Shown piece after piece: positions 43,671-51,010 of a stretch of DNA of 64,000 bases (the first letter of the stretch is position 1; the number at the start of each line of letters is the position of its first letter). Below the pieces are notes generated by a model. The model saw only the letters and a list, made by a program, of their open reading frames with translations, was not told the DNA's origin and made no database searches. The DNA is from Roseihalotalea indica (GTDB lineage: Bacteria > Bacteroidota > Bacteroidia > Cytophagales > Cyclobacteriaceae), in NCBI RefSeq assembly GCF_022458895.1, contig NZ_JAINFL010000018.1, positions 55,569 through 119,568 on the forward strand, read 5' to 3'. The position numbers and the translations under genes are program-made.

Positions 43671-46600
43671 ATGAACCGACCTATCCTTCCATTCCTCTTT
43701 CTCTGCTGTCTATTACTCTTTCAGTCCGCCAGTTTTGGGCAAGACCTTCAACTGTTAGGAACTTACCAGACCGGCATCTTCGACGATGGTGGCGCTGAAA
43801 TTCCTTCGTACGATCCGGCTACCCAGCGTCTGTTCATCACCAATGGCTCAGAAGGGCGCATTGAAGTAGTAGATCTTAGCGACCCGACCAACCCTACCCT
43901 GCTATTCTCTTTTGACGTAGCGGGGGTGTTGCCCGGTGCCGACATAACCAGTGTGGCCTGTCAGGAGGGACTGGTAGCGGTGACCGCCGAAGACGAAGAT
44001 GGTAATGGCAACGTAGTCTTCTTTGAGGCCGACCTACCCGCCAACCCTACCGAAGCCAAAGCCATTGTACCTGTGGGCAGCCTGCCCGACATGCTAATCT
44101 TCACTCCCGACGGCACCAAGGTGTTGGTTGCCAACGAGGGCGAGCCGGGAGATGACGGTACTGACCCCGAAGGTTCGGTGAGCGTCATTCAGGTGAGTGA
44201 TTTTAGCGTGACCACTGTAGATTTCACCAAGTTTAATGATCAGCGTGAAGCTCTTCTGGCCAAGGGCGTACGTATTTTTGAGTATGCCGAGACCGTAGCG
44301 CAGGACCTGGAACCGGAAGGCATTGCCATTTCTAAGGATGGCACCCAGGCGTTTATCTCCCTTCAGGAAAATAATGCCTTTGCCGTGCTGGATATTGCCA
44401 GCCTGGAAGTACTGGATATCGTTCCCGCCGGATACAAAGACCATCTGTCGGGCCAACCTAGCCTTGAACTATATGAATTTGACGAACCTCCGCTGGACGA
44501 AGAGCAAGGCATCCTGTTTGGCGGACTGTCGGGCTTATTCTTTGAAGCGGAAAAGGGCAACGGACGCTACCAGTTCATCACCATTCCTGACCGGGGGCCG
44601 AACGGAAACCCTACCGATGTAACCGATGCTGACGGAAACAGCCTGACGGTACGCCCTTTTCTCATTCCTGACTACCAGGCTCAGATCATCCGGTTTGAAG
44701 TAAATACGAATTCCGGGAAAGTTAAGATCTTAGATAAGCTTAATCTGACCCGACCGGATGGCACACCAATCAGCGGATTGCCTAACATTCCGGGGATAGA
44801 TGAGATTCCTGCCCTGCCGGTAAACGAACCCGCCGACTATACGGATGCTGACGGTAACTATTTCAAGGCACTTTCTTACGATGCCTATGGTGCTGACCTG
44901 GAAGGAATCGTGGTAAACCCCACCGATGGCACGTACTGGATGGTGGATGAGTACCGTCCGGCCATTTATCACTTTAACACTGATGGGGTGCTGATGGATC
45001 GGCTGGTGCCGGAAGGTACCGCCGCGTTGATCGGGGAAGCGGAGGGCACATTTGGCAGTGAAACCCTGCCGATGCCTTATAATAACCGCCAGGCGAACCG
45101 TGGCTTTGAGGCGATGGCCCTGGATACTGACGAAGGAATACTGTATGCCTTTATTCAAACTCCGCTTTCGAACCCCGATCAGGCTACCGGCAGTGCTTCT
45201 ACTGTAATTCGCATTATTGGAGTGGACCCCGCCACGGGCGAACCCGTTGCCGAGTATGCCTACCTGCTGGAAAAACCCACGTTTCGATCCAGTACGGTAG
45301 ATAAAATGGGCGATGCCGTGTATGATCCAGCCACGAAAAAGATTTACGCCATTGAACGAGACTCAGGTGCTGATCCTACCAATAAGAAATTCATCTTTGA
45401 GATTGACCTGAAATACGCAACGAATATCCTGGGCACTCCTTTATCGGATGCGATGACCGGCATGACGCTGGAATCTATGACTGCCGAAGACCTGAAAGCC
45501 GAAGGTATTATGCCCGCGTACAAGCGTAAAGTGCTCAATTTGCCTTCTTTAGGTTATTTACCCAGCGATAAGCCTGAAGGTTTGGCCCTGTTACCCGAAG
45601 GCAAGCTGGCCGTCCTGAATGATAATGACTTTGGATTGGAAGGCCCTGACCTGTCGACCATCGGGTTAGGCATTATTTCCTTTGATAAAGCGTCTAACGC
45701 TCTGGATGCCAGCGATCGCGACGATGCTATTAACATTACTAGCTGGCCGGTGCTGGGTATGTACATGCCGGATGGTATCGCCTCTTTTATGGTAGATGGC
45801 AAAACCTATTACGCAACGGCTAACGAAGGAGATGCCCGGGAGTATGACTTCTACGAAGAAGAAGAACGCATTGGCGACAAAGACTATCCCCTGGACCCGG
45901 ACGCATTTCCGGATGCTGATATGCTCAAAATGGATGAGCAACTCGGGCGTCTGACCGCTACCCTGGAAAACGGAGACGTCGACGGTGATGGCGACTACGA
46001 CCGGATCTTTGTCTACGGAGGCCGATCATTCTCTATCTGGGATGCGTACGGTAACCTGGTGTACGATAGCGGAGATGATTTTGAACAGATCACGGCCGAT
46101 GCCCTACCCGACTACTTCAACAGCAGCAATGATGAAGCCGAATTTGACAGCCGAAGCGATGCCAAAGGCCCGGAACCGGAAGGAGTAGCCATCGGGATGG
46201 TTAATCGTAAGCTGTATGCTTTCATTGGACTGGAGCGCATTGGCGGTATCATGATGTATGACATTAGTGACCCGATGCATCCTGAGTTTGCCGCGTATGT
46301 GAACAACCGGAATTTTGAGGTAGATCAGGAAACTCCGGAGGCGGGTGATCTTGCTCCGGAAGGATTATTGTTCATCGCAGCGGAGGATAGCCCCACGGGC
46401 TCCCCATTGCTGGTGGTCGCTAATGAGGTGAGCGGTTCTACCTCGGTATATGCGGTAGAAGCTCCGCCGGCTGTCACTAAATTTGTATTGGTTGATGCCA
46501 AATCTGATAAGGACATCATGGAAATTACGGATGGAGAGACTATTGTACTGGAGGATCTTCCTTCCCGGCAGTTAAATGTGCGGGCTGAGGTAGCAGGCCA

Positions 46601-47807
46601 TACGCAAAGTGTGGTTTTCAACCTCAACGGCCAGCAGTATCAGGCGCAGAATGCCGAACCCTACGCATTATTCGGGGATGACAACGGAGATTACGATGAT
46701 GACGGCATCATCTTCTTGCCGAATGCCTTTGAACTAACCGCAACTCCTTATACCGGCAAGACGGGAAGCGGTATGATGGGCACTACGCTCACCATCAGCT
46801 TTGAGATTATTGAAAGTAACACCATTGTAGACATAGCCGCCCGCACGGAAGACTTCAGTATTCTGACCGAAGCGGTTATCAAAGCTCAGTTAGCCAAAGC
46901 ACTGTCTGCTCCCGGCCCGTTTACTGTCTTTGCCCCTACGAATGCTGCGTTTGAAGCCCTATTCACTACCCTGGGCATCAGCGATATAAGCCAACTGGAC
47001 CAGCAACTGCTGGCTGATGTACTGAAATACCACGTAGTACCTGGCCAAGTGCTATCCACCGACATTGCAGACGGGCAGATGACCGAGACTTTACTGGGTG
47101 CTCCGCTCACCTTTTTAGTCAATGGTATGATTAAAGTAAATGACGCTACAGTTGGTCCGGCCGATATGATGGCATCCAACGGAGTGGTCCACGCCATTGA
47201 TCAGGTATTGCTACCCGCCAGCATGGTGACGCAAATGGTGTTAGTTGACGCTGAGACCGATCAGGACATCATGGTGCTGGAAGATGGTGCCTCCATTGCC
47301 CTATCCGACCTACCCACCACCAAGTTAAACGTCCGTGCTGATGTATCCGGTTTGGTGAACAGCCTGGTATTTAAGCTAAATGACCGTACCTACCAGACCC
47401 AGAATGCTGATCCTTTTGCTCTGTTCAGCGATCGCGACGGAGATTACAAGGAAGGCAGCCTTCCGATAGGCACTCATACCCTGATGGCTACCCCGTATAC
47501 CAGCAAAAACGCTACTGGCTTACCGGGTATGTCTCTTAGTATATCATTCACAGTAACTGATGGAGCGATGGCGATGAGTGCTTCGCCCGTCCCAGTGCAG
47601 CAACATGTTCGCTTAGAGCTTAAAGATAAACAGGAGTCCATCCATTCTTATGTACTGATGGATAAGCAGGGCATGCCACTTCAGATGAAAAATACGGTTC
47701 CGGCTAACAGTTTGGAGGTAACTATGGGTGGTTACCAGCCGGGTATTTACCTTATTAAAGTGGTCACTGACCGCAGCAGCTATCTACAACGCCTTGTTAA
47801 AGAATAG
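43671..47807 (+). CDS. Secreted choice-of-anchor I / phytase-like / fasciclin protein with T9SS tail
   Basis: A 1378-residue secreted protein. Signal peptide ending SASFGQ. Residues about 25-240 and 650-930 form a beta-propeller of the choice-of-anchor I type (LFITNGSEGRIEVVDLSD, VLVANEGEPGDDGTDPEGSV, YYATANEGDAREYD). Between them (about 255-645) is an esterase-like-activity-of-phytase domain (FITIPDRGPNGNPTDV, YDAYGADLEGIVVNPTDGTY). A FAS1 fasciclin domain (about 1050-1182; FTVFAPTNAAFEAL, HVVPGQVLSTD, NGVVHAIDQVLLP) is flanked by two copies of a ~100-residue module (940-1046 and 1188-1300; VLVDA..D.DIM, NVRA.V, QNA.P.ALF, TATPYT). The end is a T9SS type A sorting domain (about 1304-1378, GIYLIKVVTDRSSYLQRLVK). 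Probably a cell-surface adhesin-enzyme; substrate unknown. Confidence 0.88.
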   Translation: MNRPILPFLFLCCLLLFQSASFGQDLQLLGTYQTGIFDDGGAEIPSYDPATQRLFITNGSEGRIEVVDLSDPTNPTLLFSFDVAGVLPGADITSVACQEGLVAVTAEDEDGNGNVVFFEADLPANPTEAKAIVPVGSLPDMLIFTPDGTKVLVANEGEPGDDGTDPEGSVSVIQVSDFSVTTVDFTKFNDQREALLAKGVRIFEYAETVAQDLEPEGIAISKDGTQAFISLQENNAFAVLDIASLEVLDIVPAGYKDHLSGQPSLELYEFDEPPLDEEQGILFGGLSGLFFEAEKGNGRYQFITIPDRGPNGNPTDVTDADGNSLTVRPFLIPDYQAQIIRFEVNTNSGKVKILDKLNLTRPDGTPISGLPNIPGIDEIPALPVNEPADYTDADGNYFKALSYDAYGADLEGIVVNPTDGTYWMVDEYRPAIYHFNTDGVLMDRLVPEGTAALIGEAEGTFGSETLPMPYNNRQANRGFEAMALDTDEGILYAFIQTPLSNPDQATGSASTVIRIIGVDPATGEPVAEYAYLLEKPTFRSSTVDKMGDAVYDPATKKIYAIERDSGADPTNKKFIFEIDLKYATNILGTPLSDAMTGMTLESMTAEDLKAEGIMPAYKRKVLNLPSLGYLPSDKPEGLALLPEGKLAVLNDNDFGLEGPDLSTIGLGIISFDKASNALDASDRDDAINITSWPVLGMYMPDGIASFMVDGKTYYATANEGDAREYDFYEEEERIGDKDYPLDPDAFPDADMLKMDEQLGRLTATLENGDVDGDGDYDRIFVYGGRSFSIWDAYGNLVYDSGDDFEQITADALPDYFNSSNDEAEFDSRSDAKGPEPEGVAIGMVNRKLYAFIGLERIGGIMMYDISDPMHPEFAAYVNNRNFEVDQETPEAGDLAPEGLLFIAAEDSPTGSPLLVVANEVSGSTSVYAVEAPPAVTKFVLVDAKSDKDIMEITDGETIVLEDLPSRQLNVRAEVAGHTQSVVFNLNGQQYQAQNAEPYALFGDDNGDYDDDGIIFLPNAFELTATPYTGKTGSGMMGTTLTISFEIIESNTIVDIAARTEDFSILTEAVIKAQLAKALSAPGPFTVFAPTNAAFEALFTTLGISDISQLDQQLLADVLKYHVVPGQVLSTDIADGQMTETLLGAPLTFLVNGMIKVNDATVGPADMMASNGVVHAIDQVLLPASMVTQMVLVDAETDQDIMVLEDGASIALSDLPTTKLNVRADVSGLVNSLVFKLNDRTYQTQNADPFALFSDRDGDYKEGSLPIGTHTLMATPYTSKNATGLPGMSLSISFTVTDGAMAMSASPVPVQQHVRLELKDKQESIHSYVLMDKQGMPLQMKNTVPANSLEVTMGGYQPGIYLIKVVTDRSSYLQRLVKE

Positions 47808-47861
47808 CTATGACTATCTTACCTTCTACTATATAAACCTTACACTTCATATCTGCTATCA

Positions 47862-47893
47862 GAAAGGCCGAATGACTTCATTCGGCTTTTTTC
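47862..47893 (+). terminator. Rho-independent terminator after the large secreted protein gene
   Basis: An 8-bp perfect stem GCCGAATG (47867-47874) and CATTCGGC (47879-47886) closes the tetraloop ACTT and is followed by TTTTTTC. It lies 59 nt after the stop codon and cleanly ends this transcript. Confidence 0.9.
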
Positions 47894-48126
47894 TTTCTCT
47901 ATCTCCCGGGATTTAGCCCTTTAATAGGCGATACATACACCTATATCCATACGGATGAGACTAATTGCACCTGGCTCCCATGTACCAATCCAGCGGGATT
48001 TTGAATTTTATATCGGTTGCATATTCTACAATTTTCCTGCATTGCATGGCTTACCCTCGTCTCTCTCTCTATTCTGATTAAAATATTTACTAACCAGCGC
48101 TTTTCCTACACCCGTACCTTATCTAA

Positions 48127-48134
48127 TACCTTTG
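48127..48134 (+). promoter_or_regulatory. Candidate -7 box of the coiled-coil gene
   Basis: TACCTTTG matches TAnnTTTG; a TTTT (48101-48104) sits 22 nt upstream in place of TTTG. This supports translation starting at the ATG 48188 rather than at an upstream TTG at 48017, since the TTG would lie before the promoter. Confidence 0.45.
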
Positions 48135-48187
48135 TACATTTTTTAAATTTAAGGTGTCCTACTTTAGACTATTATAATGTACTTGTC

Positions 48188-48829
48188 ATGAAAAAGGTAT
48201 CTAAGTCGCAAGAATATCTATTATATCGGGTGCAGGTAACTACCGAAGCTGTACTTTCTGTGCCAGAATTGCAAAAAGCCATGGCCCAGCACACCTATCA
48301 TTCTAAGAAAGTAGAAGAAGGGCAACAAATCAGAGAAAAAGTAAGAAGTCTTCAGATAAAGCAAGAAGTTACCCAGGGAAATGCCCGCAAAGCACAGAAC
48401 ACGTTACAGGAAGCCAAAGAAACGATACAGGCATTGTATATAGATCATTTGGAAACTGCTCGCTTCATTTATCGTCGTGATGAAGAAATGCAACGGAAAC
48501 TCCGACTGACTGGCAGTCGGAAACGTCAGTATACTCAATGGCTAGCTCAGGTAAAGAGGTTTTACCAGCATGTTGAAGATGAAATGATGGAGCGGTACGA
48601 TGTACCCGCTGAGGAACTTCAAGAAGCCCGGCAATTGATGGAGCGATTACTAGACCTGGAGGTATTACGTAATGACGCCCGTAGGCAGTCTCAACAAGCC
48701 AGTCAGGCTAAACAGGCGGCGTTTCTTCAACTGCGGGAATGGTACTGTCGCTTTATGCGAGTAGCTAAAATAGCCTGTGAACACGATCAGCAGATGCTAG
48801 AATCATTGGGAATTGCCGTTCCTAACTAA
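48188..48829 (+). CDS. Unrecognised coiled-coil protein
   Basis: 213 residues from the ATG at 48188 (MKKVSKSQEYLLYRVQ). It is rich in Gln, Glu, Lys and Arg and almost entirely helical. Two stretches look like coiled coils (about 40-95 and 135-190), e.g. EEGQQIREKVRSLQIKQEV and AEELQEARQLMERLLDLEVL. No signal peptide, membrane helix or catalytic motif is visible. I do not recognise a family; it could be a cytoplasmic structural or scaffolding protein. It stands alone between a terminator-insulated gene and a convergent HisA-like gene. Confidence 0.75.
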   Translation: MKKVSKSQEYLLYRVQVTTEAVLSVPELQKAMAQHTYHSKKVEEGQQIREKVRSLQIKQEVTQGNARKAQNTLQEAKETIQALYIDHLETARFIYRRDEEMQRKLRLTGSRKRQYTQWLAQVKRFYQHVEDEMMERYDVPAEELQEARQLMERLLDLEVLRNDARRQSQQASQAKQAAFLQLREWYCRFMRVAKIACEHDQQMLESLGIAVPN

Positions 48830-48930
48830 AGAAGAGTTGATTGATGGAAGGGTGAAATACAAGCTATACCGGCGCTGATGTTTATCCTTCAGCCAGTTGA
48901 TAGCTTAGTGACATAATACTCGCTAAATGG

Positions 48931-49683
48931 TTATCGGCTTAAGAACTCTTCTACCTGCTTAAGCGTGATCATCCCTTCGTAGTAAGCTTTACCGAAAACC
49001 ACACCATAGAGACCGATCTCCTGAAGACGTTCAATATCTTCCAGCCGATGAACCCCTCCGCTGGCAATGAGCTTAATGCCGGGGAATTTATCCATTAGAT
49101 CACGGTATAGATTAAAAGCAGGACCTTCTACCTGACCTTCTTTGGAGATATCACTGGTCTTAAGAAACTTGAGACTGCGGCTATAAAAGTACTCCACATG
49201 ATCAAACAAATCTATTTGCGTTCCCTGTTGCCAACCCTGTATAGCCACCTTACGGCCTTCGGGAGTATCACTGAGTGCGTCGGCCCCTAATGCGATCTTT
49301 TCACGGCCGTATGATACCACCCAGGAAGCAAACTCAGAGGGGTTTTTCACAGCTACCGTTGCCGCAGTAATCTTTTTAGCTCCATAATCAAAAGCTTTAT
49401 TTACATCGCCATCGGTATTAATACCACCGGCAAAGTCAATCTCCAAACGAGTATGCCCGGCGATGGCTTCCAGAATGTGATAATTAACGGGTTTGCCGTT
49501 CCGGGTGCCATCCAAATCGACTAATTGTAACTTACGAATGCCATGATCCTCGAATTTTTTAGCCAGATCTACCGGACTGTCATTATAGACCTGCTCCTTT
49601 TCGAAGTCTCCCTGTTTAAGACGGGTAATCTTATTATTAAGTATGGAGATAGAAGGAATAATTTCAATTTTTCGTGCTGGCAT
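48931..49683 (-). CDS. HisA-like (betaalpha)8 barrel protein with altered active site
   Basis: A 250-residue protein that follows the HisA sequence pattern along its length: ITRLKQGDF, LQLVDLDGTRNGKPVNY, KITAATVAVKNPSEFASWV, ALGADALSD with the second catalytic Asp, KVAIQGWQQGT, and the phosphate-site LIASGGVHRLEDI and GVVFGKAYYEG. HisA isomerises ProFAR in histidine synthesis. Unusual: the first strand reads IIPSISIL where HisA normally has IPAIDL or IPALDL, so the first catalytic Asp is Ser13; the third-strand phosphate loop reads FAGGI and KEGQ replaces the usual DG-T after the TDI segment. No other his gene is nearby. It may be an inactive or repurposed paralogue. Confidence 0.82.
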   Translation of the reverse strand: MPARKIEIIPSISILNNKITRLKQGDFEKEQVYNDSPVDLAKKFEDHGIRKLQLVDLDGTRNGKPVNYHILEAIAGHTRLEIDFAGGINTDGDVNKAFDYGAKKITAATVAVKNPSEFASWVVSYGREKIALGADALSDTPEGRKVAIQGWQQGTQIDLFDHVEYFYSRSLKFLKTSDISKEGQVEGPAFNLYRDLMDKFPGIKLIASGGVHRLEDIERLQEIGLYGVVFGKAYYEGMITLKQVEEFLSR

Positions 49684-49988
49684 ACGAGTCTACCCTTATA
49701 AGTATGATAAACAATAATTACATAGCGACGCGGCCACTAAATTCGGACAATTTCATGGCTCTTACTAACAGATCGTCTATTTTTTAAGCAATTATCTAAA
49801 GAAACATAATTTTTCTTAAAAAAGTGGCAAAATAATATACTTAACTACAAACAGTATGCAGAAAGTGAAATACTAAGGATCAAAATAACGACAGATAAAT
49901 ATGCGTGAATTTAGCCCCTTGTCCCCTTATTCTACTCCTCTCATCAGAAGAAACCTGTGCATTCTCGGGTCAGAGTGCCATTGTTTTA
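49684..49988. other. Intergenic region without recognised features
   Basis: This 305-nt region lies between the HisA-like gene (start 49683) and the end of the dehydratase gene (49989), both on the minus strand. It is AT-rich, contains no supportable frame, tRNA or terminator hairpin, and no exact TAnnTTTG box was found on the minus strand. Confidence 0.4.
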
Positions 49989-50930
49989 TTAAAAAGGAAG
50001 TTTTGCCACATCGACATTTCCTCCTGTTAGGATAATGCCAACTTGCTTGCCATTAAAAAAGCTGGTTCGTTGCAATACAGCGGCCAAGGGAACGGCACAG
50101 GAAGGTTCTACAATAATTTTCATCCGCTCCCAAATCAACCGCATAGCTGCGACAATTTCTTCATCACTTACGGTGATAATCTCTTTTACAAACTCGCGAA
50201 TAATCGGGAAAGTTTTGTCACCCAAAGAGGTAAGCAGACCATCCGCAATGGTGTCAGGTTGTTCAGAAGGGGTAATATACCCCTCCTGTAAAGAGCGAAA
50301 AGCATCATCAGCCCCCTTGGGTTCGCCTGCAATGACTTCAGCCTTCGGAAGCAGATAATGAGTGCTCAGGGCTGTTCCGCTAAGCAGCCCGCCACCGCCT
50401 ACGGGTGCCATTACCACATCTAGGCCATTAGTATCTTCAATCAGCTCTAAGGCCGCCGTCGCCTGGCCGGTGATTACCTGTTCATTATTGTAAGGATGGA
50501 TGAATGTAGCGTTAGTATCCTGCACTACCTGAGCCAGCGTATCTTCGCGGGCCTGCAATGTAGGTTCACAAAAGCTGATTTTAGCACCATATTCGGCTAC
50601 GGCTTTCTTTTTAACCTCGGGGGCCGTTCTCGGCATCACAATATATGCCGGAATGCCTACCGATTGGGCTGCTTTAGCCAGAGCCTGCCCATGGTTTCCC
50701 GAAGAATGCGTGGCCACACCATGCTTACGCTCCTCCTCAGTCAAGGAAAGTACCGCATTAGCCGCTCCGCGCATCTTAAAAGCCCCTGCTTTCTGAAAAT
50801 TTTCACACTTGAAATACAGTTGCGCCCCCGACAGGAGGTTAAGCGTTTCGTTGGTTAATACCGGAGTACGATGAATAAGGGGCTGAATCCGGTCGGCGGC
50901 CTGGCGAATATCGGTAAGGGTAATAGGCAT
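49989..50930 (-). CDS. Threonine dehydratase / serine racemase-like PLP enzyme
   Basis: A 313-residue fold-type II PLP enzyme. The PLP Lys is Lys52 in KCENFQKAGAFKMRGAANA, the phosphate loop partner is SSGNHGQALA (about 80-89), and the glycine-rich VGGGGLLSG is present. Length (no C-terminal ACT domain) and EPKGADDAFRSL resemble catabolic threonine/serine dehydratase and serine racemase proteins rather than biosynthetic IlvA. It probably converts threonine or serine to the 2-oxo acid or racemises serine. Monocistronic on the minus strand; the upstream intergenic DNA (50935-50997) is a T-rich iterated ATTGTTT-like stretch. Confidence 0.88.
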   Translation of the reverse strand: MPITLTDIRQAADRIQPLIHRTPVLTNETLNLLSGAQLYFKCENFQKAGAFKMRGAANAVLSLTEEERKHGVATHSSGNHGQALAKAAQSVGIPAYIVMPRTAPEVKKKAVAEYGAKISFCEPTLQAREDTLAQVVQDTNATFIHPYNNEQVITGQATAALELIEDTNGLDVVMAPVGGGGLLSGTALSTHYLLPKAEVIAGEPKGADDAFRSLQEGYITPSEQPDTIADGLLTSLGDKTFPIIREFVKEIITVSDEEIVAAMRLIWERMKIIVEPSCAVPLAAVLQRTSFFNGKQVGIILTGGNVDVAKLPF

Positions 50931-51010
50931 GGGGTGGGATGATTGTTTATTGCTAAATTGTTTGATTGTTGAATGGCTGAATTGCTTATTGTTTTGTATC
51001 CCTCTTCCCT

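Noticed and set aside
43763..47197. Many minus-strand frames opposite the large secreted protein
   Set aside because: They arise from the high-GC, repetitive coding strand; the plus-strand protein has a signal peptide, recognised domains and a sorting tail.
48017..48187. N-terminal extension of the coiled-coil protein from a TTG at 48017
   Set aside because: The extension would start upstream of a good TAnnTTTG box at 48127-48134 and its composition differs from the charged helical body.
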